From assembly GCF_049933045.1 (NCBI RefSeq), contig NZ_CP187926.1, forward strand, positions 1,488,001 to 1,552,000: a stretch of 64,000 nt of DNA, given 5' to 3'. Shown here one piece after another: positions 26,948 to 37,947 of this stretch. The position numbers were made by a program, and so were the translations under genes. The stretch's first letter is position 1; every line of letters starts with the position of its first letter. The DNA is from Pseudocolwellia sp049933045. Its GTDB lineage: Bacteria > Pseudomonadota > Gammaproteobacteria > Enterobacterales > Alteromonadaceae. The notes under the pieces are model-generated. The model saw only the letters and a program-made list of their open reading frames with translations, searched no databases and had not been told where the DNA came from.

Positions 26948-29287
26948 TTAAAAAAGGTAATCAAGGGTAAAGCGAGCTCTTCGACCATTACCTGTAAAAA
27001 TAGACTGAGAGTTAAAAGAACCTCTAAACCATTCTCTATCGGTTAAATTTTCTAATAATACACGTACACTTAATTGTTCAGACATACGATAACTGATTGT
27101 TGAATCGAGCAATGTATAACTTGGTAATTCAAAAGTATTAGCGTTATCTACAGGACGTGCACCTACATAATTTAAACCAAGCGCTAGGCTTAAACCTTTA
27201 TCAGAGCTTTCATTAGCTTGATATTGAACCCAAACCGAACCACTGTTAGTTGGTGTACCTCTAGAGCGATTACCTTCATTGTCTCGATTATTAATATCTT
27301 CTGTAATTTCAGCATCAAAATCAGAATAGTTAGCACTGATCACCCAGTTAGGGTTAACACGACCAAGTAAGGTGACTTCAAAACCTTCACTTACCACTTC
27401 ATCAATCACATCAGGTTGAAGTAAATTTCCTGTGTCTACAATATTAGTTTTTTCAATATTAAAATACGCAAAAGATGCTGATAAGTCTTCAGTTACATCC
27501 CATTTATACCCAAGCTCGAAAGCTTCGGATTCTGTAGGTCTTACTTCGCTTGCCACTAAAGCTAAGTCGTATTGACGACCATAGCTTGCATAAATCGACA
27601 TATTATCTTGCGGAGAATAAATCAATGCAGCTTTAGGAATTAACTCACCTTCAGTTTGATCGGCAGTAATAGTTGGATCTGTAACAATATTTCCGCCAAA
27701 AAACTGAGCTAAATTTAAACGCGTACTGTCCAGCTCAAAACTATTCTCATCATAACGAGCACCAAGTACTAGTTGCCAATGATCGTTAAACTTTATCTGA
27801 TCTTGAAAATATATACCCGTAGTGGTTATTTCTGTTTTAACTGATTCAAAACCCAGTTGATCACTAAACTCAAATTGCTGATTAAAGAATGGGGCGATAA
27901 AGCCTAATGCAGCAGGCAATGTAATAATTTCAGCATCTTGTGGATCATACGGGTCAACAAAGACTGTTAATCCATACGGGGGTAACGCTGGGTTTACTGA
28001 ACTTAATACAGAATATAATTGTGCGTTGTAATTAAACTGTGATTCTCTATCAATTTTTCGTGTATTTGTATTTAAGCAGAATAGAACATGATGCTCTACG
28101 CCAAATGCTTTGATAGCGCCTATTAAGTTAATATCTACATTGATTTCATCTTTTACATCATCAGCAGACGTAAACGTGCGATATATACGTGCTTCATCAT
28201 CTAAAAACAGAGTAGGGCTGTTTAATGCACCTTGAAGACTTTCATCTAAGGGGTTGAATAACGCATCGTCAGTATCGTCTTTACCTATTCGAAACTTAGT
28301 ATTTAAAGCCCAATCGTTATTAATGAACCATTCATATGTTGCTTGAAAAGTTGTAATTTGAGTTTAAACATCGGTATTACCACCTAAGAATGTTTCTTTA
28401 GGTAGGGCGTAAATATCACCGTCTATAGCGGCTATACCTTGATCACGTGTTTGTTTAAAATCGTTAAACTCAGCTTCAACCGTTAATTTTTGAGAGTCGC
28501 TAATTTGATAACTTAAAGCAGGCGCAATAAATAATCGGTTGCGATTAGCAACATCACGAAAACTATCACCTTCATCAAATTGCACGTTAAGACGGAATAA
28601 AAGTTTATCGCTGAACTTAGCATTAGTATCTAAGTTCAGTTGGTACATACTGTCTGAATCTGCTGTTACCGATATTTCAGTAAAGTTTTTAGCTAACGGT
28701 TTTTTAGTAATTAAGTTAACAATGCCACCCGGTTCACCTCTGCCATACAAAGCTGAGCTAACACCTTTAAGCACTTCGATCTTTTCAATGTTGGCAAGAG
28801 GTTGAAAGGCAAAGCCTTGACTCACATCACGTAAACCATTTTTGAGAATGCCACCACTATTTTCATTTAAACGAAAACCACGAATATTAGTGTGTCCTAA
28901 AGGATCTGAAACATTAACTGAAGCAGAGTTACGATAAACATCAGATAATTCTAGCGAGCCCTGACTTTCTATCAATGCCTGATTAATAACATCAACAGGT
29001 TGGGGGATATCCGGGTTATGGGTATAAGTTTTGGTTGCAGAGTCTGCAAAATCATCTCTGAATTCACCACTTAAAATACGGCTAACAACGGTTGTTTTTT
29101 CTATATCTTTTTCAATTTTTATATTTTCATCAACGGCTTGTGCAATAACCGACTTACTGAATAACAGTACCAACCCCATTATTCCTACGTTTAAAGCTGT
29201 TGTTTTTCCCTTGGTGAGTATCTTATGTTTATTTATCATAATCTTCGTTAATTTATTAAAAACATCATTCATGTAAATGCGATTCAT
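26948..29287 (-). pseudogene. TonB-dependent siderophore-type receptor interrupted by one stop codon
   Basis: Translation of the whole interval in one frame gives a ~780-residue FhuA/FpvA-like outer-membrane receptor with a single TAA at codon 308 (28364-28366). Upstream of it are a signal region, the plug domain with IRGFRLNENSGGILKNGL and GVSSALYGRGEPGGIVN, and the first barrel strands. Downstream the barrel runs without break to a canonical end, LTDREWFRGSF...RARFTLDYLF. The sequence around the stop (NTDV*TQITTFQATYEWF) is well conserved in character, so the mutation is recent; CAA-to-TAA is the simplest origin. It may be a true null allele, or a sequencing or strain polymorphism. The ligand is unknown; siderophore type is inferred from the plug. 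Confidence 0.85.
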
Positions 29288-29433
29288 TTACATTCGCATG
29301 AATATAATAAAGATAAAGAGTATAAAAAACAAAAGATATTGCAGTTAAAATACACTATTTAAAAATAAATCAGTTCGTGCTCTCTGTAATATCGTTGCAC
29401 AAGAATTATAAGTAAGTCGTTATGGAGAAATAA

Positions 29434-31210
29434 ATGGGTGCTGAATACAACCTCAGATTAGAAGCTGTTAGAGATGAAATGGAAAAGCTTGGGCTAGATG
29501 AATTTTTAGTCCCACATGAAGATGAATATCTTCAAGAATAAGTTTCTGAGTATAGCAACCGTTTAAAATGGTTAACTGGTTATTCAGGCACAACAGGAGC
29601 CGTTGTTATTTTAAAAAATTCAGCGATTATATTTGTAGATGGGAGATATAAAGTTCAAGTTGATATGGAAGTCTATTCACTTAAAGATCTTTCTGAGTTT
29701 GAAACAAGTCAATGGGTATCAGAATTATTACCAAAAAACTCTCGAATAGGAATAGATTTAAAACTGCATTCATTTACCTAGTTTAAAAATATCACCAATG
29801 TGTTAACACAAAATAATATGCAGCGTATATCGATCAAGAAAAACATAATTGATTTGTGCTGGAATAGATCTAAAGTAAATGCAGTAAACGCAATATCAAT
29901 ACTCGATGAAAAGTATCATGGAAAAGCCAGTTATATAAAAAGAAAAGAAGTCGGTGATTTATTAAAGTCAGCTAACGTCGATAGTGCGATCATTACCAAT
30001 TTAGATTCTATTTGTTGGTTACTCAATTTAAGGGCAAGTGATATTCCTTGTCTACCTGTTTTTTATGGCACCGTTTTAATTAGTCAAAATGGAAGTGTCA
30101 TTTGTTTCCTTGATAGGCAAAAACTATCGGATGAAGTCAGAAATAGTTTTGATGATGATGTGATTTTTCAATGTGAAAGCTTATTAGATGATCATTTACA
30201 ATCGATTAGAAATGAAAGAATCCAATTTGACCCTAATACAACAAACGCCGGCTTAGTAGCACTTTTGCAAAAGAACAATGCGACATATATAGAGATTTCA
30301 GATCCTATAAGTTTGTTAAAATCACAAAAAAATCCATATGAATAATCTGGTTTTATAGGCTGCCACCTTCGAGATGCTGGAGCACTAATAAATTTTCTCT
30401 CATGGCTCGATTCTCAAGTTAATTCAAACTCTTTCTATGATGAAGCTGAACTCTCAGATAAATTAGAAAGTTTCAGAATGAAAGATGATTTATATCAAGA
30501 ACCAAGTTTTGAAACGGTTTCAGCTGTTGGTAGTAATGCTGCCATGTGTCACTACAATCATAAAGATAATACGCCTAAGTTAATGAACAATAATAGTATA
30601 TATCTCCTTGATTCGGGCGCTCATTACCTCGATGGTTCTACTGATGTAACACGAACCATTGCTATTGGTCGAGTAACCGATGAGCAAAAAAAAAATGGCT
30701 ACCTTAGTTTTAAAGGGCCATATAGCTTTAGCTGAAATGAAGTTTCCTCATGGTACAACAGGCCAACATCTCGATGCCTTTGCTCGACAATATTTATGGC
30801 AACATGGTTATGATTATGCTCATGGAACAGGTCATGGTGTGGGTCATTATCTTAACGTGCATGAAGGGCCTCAACGTATTGCAAAGTTCAATATTAACGT
30901 TGGTTTACGTTCTGGAATGATTGTTTCTATTGAGCCTGGTTATTATCGAGAAAATGAATTTGGTATACGTCATGAAAATTTATATTTGATTAATGAATGT
31001 GAAATGCTCTCAGACGCAGAAACACCCATGCTAAAGTTTGATGTATTAACCTATGTACCATTTGATCAAAATTTGATTAACACCTCATTGCTCAGTGAAG
31101 GTGAAATAGACTGGTTAAATAATTACCATTTGGATGTCTATACAAAAATCTCACCATTGATTGATAAGGAAAATATTATTTGGTTAGAAGAAGCTACAAG
31201 GCAATTATAG
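29434..31210 (+). pseudogene. Xaa-Pro aminopeptidase (M24B) with three stops and a poly-A frameshift
   Basis: A start codon behind TATGGAG opens a frame that reads as a complete M24B aminopeptidase P of ~590 residues if four lesions are ignored. These are TAA at 29539 (where the family has Tyr, in EYV), TAG at 29779 (where Trp is expected), TAA at 30343, and an extra A in the run of ten at 30686-30695. Both halves keep family sequence: GLDEFLVPHEDEYLQE and WLTGYSGTTGAVVI at the N-terminus; LDSGAHYLDGSTDVTRT, HGTGHGVGHYLNVHEGP, SIEPGYY and GIRHENL with all five metal ligands at the C-terminus. Decay is therefore recent. The function would have been removal of N-terminal residues before proline. 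Confidence 0.88.
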
Positions 31211-31230
31211 TGATATCGACAAATAAAATA

Positions 31231-31722
31231 TCAATAATATAAATTAGAAGGAATTAGCTCTAAACAGTTAATTCCATTTTTAATTAAGTATTTAAAATCG
31301 CTATTAATTTCTTTACCATCTAATTCGATTAACTGTTCTTGAACATATTTCCTGATAACTTCTTCTGTTGCGTTACCAATCGTTTCAACAAAAAAGCTTT
31401 GTGTCCATAATTTACCGCCCCAGAAATACTGCTTTTTAATTTCAGGATAACTTCTAAAAAACTCACGAGCAGTTATACTTTTAATTATTTGCATAACATC
31501 GCTTGGCGACTGTTTAGGGATCCCTCTAATAACCATATGAATATGGTCACTCGGAATTTCTAACTCTACGATATCAATATCGTAGTCATATCCTACTTTT
31601 TGAATAATTGCTTTCATTGTTGAACGATAAGGTTCAATGAAGACTTTGTGTCGATACTTTGGTATCCACACAAAGTGGTACATTAATCTAAAGACATGAT
31701 GTGTATTTCTTTGAAGTTCCAT
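31231..31722 (-). CDS. tnpA: IS200-type transposase with replaced C-terminal tail
   Basis: The first 140 or so residues equal the complete copy, including the HUH motif (DHIHMVIRG) and catalytic Tyr (RKYVQEQ). After KEINSD the native QLNLF ending is replaced by about 22 residues read from flanking DNA (FKYLIKNGINCL...). The catalytic core may still be active in trans, but the element has lost one end. Start chosen at the internal Met as for the first copy. Confidence 0.75.
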   Translation of the reverse strand: MELQRNTHHVFRLMYHFVWIPKYRHKVFIEPYRSTMKAIIQKVGYDYDIDIVELEIPSDHIHMVIRGIPKQSPSDVMQIIKSITAREFFRSYPEIKKQYFWGGKLWTQSFFVETIGNATEEVIRKYVQEQLIELDGKEINSDFKYLIKNGINCLELIPSNLYY

Positions 31723-31811
31723 ATGAAGAATAGCATTTACTGGGGTCCCCCCAGTATACACTATCCAGCACGGGGGCAAGCCCCCGAGATTTACGCTTCG
31801 CTAGTTAAATA
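31297..31811 (-). mobile_element. IS200/IS605-family element, second copy, truncated at the transposase 3' end
   Basis: These 515 bp repeat positions 12883-13397 with one substitution noticed (Ile to Ser in the transposase). The hairpin upstream of the transposase (CGGGGG-CAAG-CCCCCG) is present. The opposite end lacks the last codons and the terminal hairpin of the complete copy; an unrelated hairpin GGAATTA/TAATTCC (31250-31275) stands there instead. The copy is thus probably immobile by itself. Identity ends at the same base (TTAAATA) on the intact side of both copies, marking the true element end. Confidence 0.85.
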
Positions 31812-31826
31812 AGCATTTAGTAAGCA

Positions 31827-31864
31827 ACCAAACGAATAATAATTTACATCATTATTCGTTTGGT
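31827..31864. terminator. 14-bp perfect hairpin downstream of the cyclophilin gene
   Basis: ACCAAACGAATAAT (31827-31840) and ATTATTCGTTTGGT (31851-31864) pair perfectly around a 10-nt loop, directly after the cyclophilin stop. No T-run follows on either strand, so it could stabilise the mRNA 3' end as well as terminate. Confidence 0.65.
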
Positions 31865-31869
31865 GCAGT

Positions 31870-32454
31870 TTAACAGCGACTTATGGACGTTATCGTAATT
31901 TGGTTAGCTAAGTATTCTTCTTTCTCAGCTTTTTGGTAGATCAAATCTAGTACTTCTCTGCCTTTAATAATTTGTCCAAAAGCAGCAAAACCTAATCCAT
32001 CAGGATAGCGTTTACCACCATAATCTAACTCCGGTTGGTTACCTACACAAAAAAAGAAACTACCATCAGCACTACCAGGCTCGAATCGAGCCATTGATAC
32101 AGTTCCATCTTTATGCAATATGCCTGTTTCTTCAGTTGATTCGTGTGGTATGCCAGCTAATAAACTAGAATGTTCAGGTGGAAGTCCTGCTTGTATAACA
32201 TTTATTTTAGCGTTTTCATCTTCGACTTGATTAGCATTGTTATCTGTTACAATTCTAAAGATGCTACTATTATCAAATAGTTGTTTATCAACATAGTTGA
32301 GAAAATTTGAAACAGTAACAGGCGCTTGTTTAATAAAGAGTTCCAGTGTTATGTTTCCTAGAGGTGTTTTTATCAAAACTGAAGGGGATAATGGCATCAT
32401 GATTCCTATATTTAATAGAGCTAATGGAATAATTAAAAAGTTATTATGAGACAT
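31870..32454 (-). CDS. cyclophilin-type peptidyl-prolyl cis-trans isomerase
   Basis: The 194-residue protein has a cyclophilin domain from about residue 26: VLIKTPLGNITLELF, APVTVSNFLNYVD, the catalytic Arg in NSSIFRIV, FFFCVGNQPELD and GFAAFGQIIKGREVLD. The N-terminal 22 residues are hydrophobic (FLIIPLALLNIGIMMPL), so the protein is probably exported or membrane-tethered, a periplasmic PpiA-like foldase. The insert NNANQVEDENAKINVIQAG is found in several proteobacterial members. It is divergent from the Lrp-type regulator gene. Confidence 0.88.
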   Translation of the reverse strand: MSHNNFLIIPLALLNIGIMMPLSPSVLIKTPLGNITLELFIKQAPVTVSNFLNYVDKQLFDNSSIFRIVTDNNANQVEDENAKINVIQAGLPPEHSSLLAGIPHESTEETGILHKDGTVSMARFEPGSADGSFFFCVGNQPELDYGGKRYPDGLGFAAFGQIIKGREVLDLIYQKAEKEEYLANQITITSISRC

Positions 32455-32536
32455 TTTTAAAAAATATAATTTAGTCTTTGGGTGTTAAAACCTCAGAATA
32501 TATTCTTTATCGTTATTTATTATAGTAGGAAAGGGC

Positions 32537-33040
32537 ATGGCTAAAAAACATATCAAGTTAGATAGACTAAACCGTCAGATTTTGACTCAATTACAAAATA
32601 ATGCACGTATTAGTAACAATGACTTATCAGAGCTTATTGGTTTATCACCGAGCGCTTGTTTACAGCGTGTAAAGGCCTTAGAAGACTCTGGCTTTATTCT
32701 TGAATATGCCATGGTTTCAAATGTAGATAAAATATGTATAAATGTTAAAGCTTATGCTCACTTTACTTTAGCGAGTAATACATATGATCGATGCGGAACA
32801 TTCGAGAAAGGTATAAAGAAATATACGGAAGTAGTTGATTGTATGAAAGTAAATGGAGGTATAGATTATATCGCTTTTATGATGAGTTCGACCGTAGAAG
32901 AATTAAACCGAGTTTGTGATGAGATATTACAAGATAACTTAGGAATTGAGAAAATCGTTACTCATTTTGTATTAGATGTACCAAAATGGTTTGGCGGATA
33001 TCCACTAGAGTCTTTAGAGTGGAAAACACAAGAAAACTAA
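32537..33040 (+). CDS. Lrp/AsnC-family transcriptional regulator
   Basis: This 167-residue protein has the AsnC-type helix-turn-helix (LDRLNRQILTQLQNNARIS, then LSELIGLSPSACLQRVKALE) and a C-terminal RAM ligand-binding domain (from about residue 72, with VVDCMKVNGGIDYIAFMM). The family forms octamers that sense amino acids. It lies 690 bp upstream of putA in the same orientation. Regulation of proline catabolism, as by PutR-type Lrp proteins, is a reasonable inference but is not shown by the sequence. It is preceded by GTAGGAAAGGG, a good ribosome site. Confidence 0.9.
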   Translation: MAKKHIKLDRLNRQILTQLQNNARISNNDLSELIGLSPSACLQRVKALEDSGFILEYAMVSNVDKICINVKAYAHFTLASNTYDRCGTFEKGIKKYTEVVDCMKVNGGIDYIAFMMSSTVEELNRVCDEILQDNLGIEKIVTHFVLDVPKWFGGYPLESLEWKTQEN

Positions 33041-33727
33041 CCTATAGTTTTTAACTATATAAAGTACTCACAAAATAATAGTTAAGTTCACAATGTACTG
33101 ACTTATAAATACTTTTAAAGTCATATATTTACTTGTTAACTTTTACCTATATTAATCTAATATTTATTATAAAACACATGTATATCAATGTGTTGTCATT
33201 CTATCTGTCAATTAAATATGTTTTTCATTGATTTGCCACTGATAATTTTGTTTAATGTGCGAAATTCGAAATATTATACACCCTTTTATTGTTTAATATG
33301 TACATGTTAGTTACATTGGGTAGTAACTTGTATTTATTATTTAAGTTGTGAGTTCGTTCGTGTTCTATCAACACATAAAAGTTGTTGGAACACCAAGAAA
33401 CATAGCTTTCAGTTTAATTTTATATTTTAAGAATATTATCTTAAATAAATAATGATGTCTTTTATTAACCAACAATGGTGTCGAATATCATCACTCGAAT
33501 CATATAAAATATTATTCGGTAAAAATAAAGATTTACCGAATATTTAAGATTTTCGGTTGATTGATGAATTAAGCCATATACAATGCGTCAAATAATTACT
33601 AATCATAATTAGAACAACGAAATATAGCTATATTAGCTATACAAAATGTTTTAATAAATATAATCATAAATAGTACATTTAAGCTTTAAAAGTGTACTTA
33701 TACATTCAATATAATAGAGGCAAATAA
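33041..33727. other. long AT-rich region upstream of putA
   Basis: About 690 bp without a credible ORF. Around 33480-33570 there is a weakly repetitive AT-rich segment (ATTCGGTAAAAA ... TTACCGAATAT), a 6-8 bp inverted repeat that could bind the Lrp-type regulator. No recognised riboswitch or small RNA. Confidence 0.4.
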
Positions 33728-36700
33728 ATGCTTTTTAATAGTTCGTTTAACACTGATTGTCCTATACGTCAGCAGATTCGTCAGTTTTACCGTATTGATG
33801 AAAATACTGCTGTTGATTATATTCTTCCACTAGCAGAAGTTAATGTTAGTGCAAGAAGTCGTGCTTGGGATCGTGCCCGAATGATGGTGATGAAAATCCG
33901 TCAAGATCAATCAGGTGAAGGTGCGATAGACGCGCTTTTAAACGAATATTCACTTTCAAGTGAAGAAGGCGTAGTGTTAATGTGTTTGGCTGAAGCACTT
34001 TTACGTGTTCCTGATAAGCATACTCAAGATGTATTGATTCGTGACAAAATATCTCAAGGTAAATGGAGTTCTCATTTAGGTAACAGCGATTCTATATTTG
34101 TAAATGCTTCTTCTTGGGGGTTATTGATCACAGGCTCTATGGTTAATTACAACAACCAGCAAAAGCGAGAAAGCTACGGTTTATTGAAAAAAATCATTGG
34201 CCGTTTAGGTGAACCCGTTATTCGTAAATCAATGAACTTTGCCATGAAAATTATGGGTAAACAGTTCGTTATGGGTGAAACCATTGTTGCGGCAACTGAA
34301 CGTGCGGCTACAAAAGAGCAACAAGGCTATGTGTATTCGTACGACATGCTTGGTGAAGGTGCTCGTACAATGAATGATGCCAATCGTTATTTAAAATCTT
34401 ATCAAGATGCGATTGAAACTATTGGTAAAGTTGCTAAAGCATCAGGTAAAAATGATCCACGCAGAGTACCAGGCATTTCCGTTAAGCTTTCTGCCATTCA
34501 TCCTAGATACGAATTTACTCATAAAGACCGAGTAATAGCTGAAATTGTGCCGAAGCTTAAAGCGCTTTGTTTACAAGCTAAAAGTTATAACATCGGTTTA
34601 ACTGTTGATGCTGAAGAATCTGAACGTTTAGATATTTCTTTAGACATTATTGAAGCTGTTTTTAGTGATGAAGACTTAGGCGATTGGAGTGGTTTTGGTA
34701 TTGCATTACAAGCATATCAAAAGCGTGCAATCTTTGTAGTTGACTGGTTACGCGAGCTGACTTTACGTGTTAATCGTAAAATGATGATCCGTTTAGTAAA
34801 AGGCGCTTATTGGGATACTGAAATTAAAAACACCCAAAAAGACGGTCATAACCACTTTCCAGTATTTACACGTAAATCATCTACCGATGTTTCTTATCAT
34901 GCTTGTGCTAATAAGTTATTAGATTACAGAGACACCATATACCCACAATTTGCTACACATAATGCTTATACAGCAGCAACAATCGTTGAACTAGCGGGTG
35001 ATGATAAAGAAGGTTTCGAATTCCAATGTTTACATGGAATGGGCGACTCATTGTACGACCAAATTGTAAGTGATGAAGCCATACAATGTCGTATCTATGC
35101 GCCAGTGGGTCATCACGAAGACTTATTAGCTTATTTGGTACGTAGATTATTAGAAAATGGTGCTAATTCATCGTTTGTTAACGCCATTGTTGATGAATCT
35201 AAACCTGTAGAATCTTTACTAGAAGATCCTGTAGAAAGAACACAGCGCTTAAAAGATAAATACAATAATCAGATACTTAAACCTATAGATCTTTACCAAG
35301 GAAAAACAGGTGAAGGACGTGATAACTCAAAAGGCTTAGACTTATCTGACATTAACGAACTGACCTTATTAAAAGCGTCATTAGATAAATGGTTTTCTGA
35401 ACAACTATTAGATAAAAGTGATTTACCAGCAGGTTCAAGTGCCGTATTAAACCCAGCGGATCATAGTGAAATCATAGGTTTTCATCAATTTCACAGCAAA
35501 GAAGACATGTTAGCAATGATCGAAACAGCAGAAACTGCTTTCGCATCTTGGTCAAAAACGCCTGTTGTAGAACGTGCTGATTTGTTATGTAGAATTGCTG
35601 ATATTTTAGAACGTCACATGAATGAGCTTATCGGCTTATGTATTAAAGAAGCAGGAAAAGTTGCTCAAGATGGCATTGATGAAGTTAGAGAAGCTGTTGA
35701 TTTCTGTCGTTATTACGCTGGTAAAGCCATAGAGTTAGAGAAAGATGAACGACTTGAAGCTCGTGGTGTTGTGTTATGTATCAGCCCTTGGAACTTCCCG
35801 TTAGCTATATTTTTAGGGCAAGTAGCTGCAGCGATTTCAACAGGTAATACTGTATTAGCTAAACCCGCAGAGCAAACAAGTTTGATTGCACTTCGTACTA
35901 TCGAGTTAATGAAATCTGTAGGTTTACCCGATGGCGTTGTTCAGGCAGTTATTGCCCGTGGTAGTGATGTTGGCAGTGTTATTGTTCCTGATAACAGAGT
36001 GCAAACAGTTATGTTTACAGGTTCAACTGAAACAGGTACTCGTATCTCTCAAACGTTAGCAGACCGTGGTGGCGATCAAGTCCCATTTATTGCTGAAACG
36101 GGCGGACAGAACTGTATGATAGTTGACTCAACAGCCTTACCAGAACAAGTGGTTGATGATGTTATTTCATCTGGCTTTCAATCTGCAGGTCAACGTTGTT
36201 CGGCATTAAGAGTATTATTCTTACAAGAAGATATAGCAGATACCGTTATCACAATGCTTAAAGGTGCACTGGCAGAACTACATGTAGGTGACCCGTCACA
36301 ATTAAGTACGGATATTGGACCTGTAATAGATCAAAAAGCTTTAGATGCCCTTAATGCTCATAGCGAATACATGGAGCAAAACGGTACTTTATTATATCAA
36401 TGCGAAATTGCTGATGACGTAGCAAACAACGAGCATTTCTTTTTTGCTCCTCGTCTTTATGAAATCAAAGATATTAGCGTACTTACCAAAGAAGTATTTG
36501 GACCTTGTGTTCATATAGTTCGCTTTAAAGGTAATGAAATCGAATCTGTTGTTGATAAAATTAACGGTACAGGTTTTGGCTTAACAATGGGCATTCATAC
36601 ACGTATCGAACATCGTGCGAATGAGCTGGCTAGACTATCTCGTGCGGGTAATGTTTATATTAACCGCAATATGATTGGCGCAATAGTTGGCGTACAACCA

Positions 36701-37552
36701 TTTGGTGGACGAGGTCTTTCAGGCACAGGTCCTAAAGCAGGTGGACCAAACTACTTAACGCGTTTAGTGGTAGAAAAAGCGACACCTGATGCTGAAAAAT
36801 TCAATTTATTACCTGAAAAAACCAAAGCATTAATTGGTGATACTGAGTCTAACGAAGAAGCGTCTTTATTCTTAGACAGAGCAGATGAAGCCGAGAAAAA
36901 CTGGCGACTAACAGATCTAAACACACGTATATCTTGTGTGCGTCAATTGTTAGCCAAAATTGCCCATGTGAATATTGTTGAAGATTTAGCCGACGATTTG
37001 AACTACACGTTAAAATTATCACGCGAACAGTTAATCAACATTGAAAAACATTTGAAGAAGCCACAAGTATTACCTGGTCCAACGGGTGAATCTAATATTT
37101 TGTATCTAGAAAACAGAGGCAATATTATTTGTTTTGCTGATCAAACGGTTAGCTTCCATTTCTGGGTGCTTTCAATTGTAACGGCTTTGGCTACAGGTAA
37201 TACAGTAGTCAGCGTTGTTTCTGATTTATACTATGATGAAGCAATAGCATTTAGAGATAAGTTTGTTGGTACTGGCGCTGGTGAAAATGTTTTTCAAGTA
37301 GCAAGATTATGTCACTTATCACCAATGTTGAAACATCCTGCGCTTTCAGGTGTAGTTGTTGATAGTAGTTGTGATCGTAAACACTATATCAGTGAAAAAT
37401 TAGCGGAAAGAAAAGGGGCCATATTACCGATAATAACCTCTGAATATTTCGATAATTTGATACAGCGTTTAGTTACAGAGAAAACTGTGAGTATTGATAC
37501 TACAGCATCGGGTGGTAATACATCATTAATGACACTAGTTGAAGATGAATAA
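33728..37552 (+). CDS. putA: bifunctional proline dehydrogenase / L-glutamate-gamma-semialdehyde dehydrogenase
   Basis: PutA oxidises proline to glutamate in two steps, passing electrons to quinones at the membrane and NAD+ in the cytoplasm. The 1274-residue protein has the helical arm (1-120), a proline dehydrogenase barrel (about 180-480, with VDAEESERLDISLDI and YAPVGHHEDLLAYLVRRLLENGA, the flavin/substrate end), and the aldehyde dehydrogenase domain (about 570-1020) with FIAETGGQNCMIVDS and the catalytic Cys in SAGQRCSALRVLF. A C-terminal domain of about 200 residues follows, as in type B PutA. The N-terminus lacks the ribbon-helix-helix repressor domain of E. coli PutA, so control by a separate regulator fits the Lrp gene upstream. 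Confidence 0.97.
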   Translation: MLFNSSFNTDCPIRQQIRQFYRIDENTAVDYILPLAEVNVSARSRAWDRARMMVMKIRQDQSGEGAIDALLNEYSLSSEEGVVLMCLAEALLRVPDKHTQDVLIRDKISQGKWSSHLGNSDSIFVNASSWGLLITGSMVNYNNQQKRESYGLLKKIIGRLGEPVIRKSMNFAMKIMGKQFVMGETIVAATERAATKEQQGYVYSYDMLGEGARTMNDANRYLKSYQDAIETIGKVAKASGKNDPRRVPGISVKLSAIHPRYEFTHKDRVIAEIVPKLKALCLQAKSYNIGLTVDAEESERLDISLDIIEAVFSDEDLGDWSGFGIALQAYQKRAIFVVDWLRELTLRVNRKMMIRLVKGAYWDTEIKNTQKDGHNHFPVFTRKSSTDVSYHACANKLLDYRDTIYPQFATHNAYTAATIVELAGDDKEGFEFQCLHGMGDSLYDQIVSDEAIQCRIYAPVGHHEDLLAYLVRRLLENGANSSFVNAIVDESKPVESLLEDPVERTQRLKDKYNNQILKPIDLYQGKTGEGRDNSKGLDLSDINELTLLKASLDKWFSEQLLDKSDLPAGSSAVLNPADHSEIIGFHQFHSKEDMLAMIETAETAFASWSKTPVVERADLLCRIADILERHMNELIGLCIKEAGKVAQDGIDEVREAVDFCRYYAGKAIELEKDERLEARGVVLCISPWNFPLAIFLGQVAAAISTGNTVLAKPAEQTSLIALRTIELMKSVGLPDGVVQAVIARGSDVGSVIVPDNRVQTVMFTGSTETGTRISQTLADRGGDQVPFIAETGGQNCMIVDSTALPEQVVDDVISSGFQSAGQRCSALRVLFLQEDIADTVITMLKGALAELHVGDPSQLSTDIGPVIDQKALDALNAHSEYMEQNGTLLYQCEIADDVANNEHFFFAPRLYEIKDISVLTKEVFGPCVHIVRFKGNEIESVVDKINGTGFGLTMGIHTRIEHRANELARLSRAGNVYINRNMIGAIVGVQPFGGRGLSGTGPKAGGPNYLTRLVVEKATPDAEKFNLLPEKTKALIGDTESNEEASLFLDRADEAEKNWRLTDLNTRISCVRQLLAKIAHVNIVEDLADDLNYTLKLSREQLINIEKHLKKPQVLPGPTGESNILYLENRGNIICFADQTVSFHFWVLSIVTALATGNTVVSVVSDLYYDEAIAFRDKFVGTGAGENVFQVARLCHLSPMLKHPALSGVVVDSSCDRKHYISEKLAERKGAILPIITSEYFDNLIQRLVTEKTVSIDTTASGGNTSLMTLVEDE

Positions 37553-37947
37553 TATTTAACACTTTTCACTCTTTAAAATATATAAGAGAGTGCAAGTGCG
37601 TTAGCTAATATTATAAGTTTAGTCTCATTTCAGTTTAACGACTGAAGTGAGGTTAAATTCTTAGACTCAAATAAAATCTCTCAAACCTTTATCAAAATAT
37701 TCAATACACCTTTAATCAGTTCGTTACCTAAACCTATCTAATAGTAATTAGAGTCAAACAAATACAATACCAACAACATGAAATGAGTATTGTCTATTAA
37801 TCAAAAATTGATCTACCTCATATAAACGACCAATAACAAAGAAACCTTGCCACTAATAAGCTAATGTTAAAGTAGCTTCGTTAAATAATGCTTTTTACTA
37901 ACCTAAACTTCAAAGTTTATTCATTAATAATAAATATAGGTGACGAT
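37553..37947. other. intergenic region after putA
   Basis: About 395 bp. A loose hairpin CACTCTTT/AAGAGAGTG at about 37567-37597 may be the putA terminator. The rest holds the promoter of the cytochrome gene and no other recognisable feature. Confidence 0.4.

Noticed and set aside
26948..27919. A separate 323-residue outer-membrane protein gene
   Set aside because: It is the 3' part of the TonB receptor, in the same frame as the upstream part with only one stop between; the apparent start is a TTG inside the gene.
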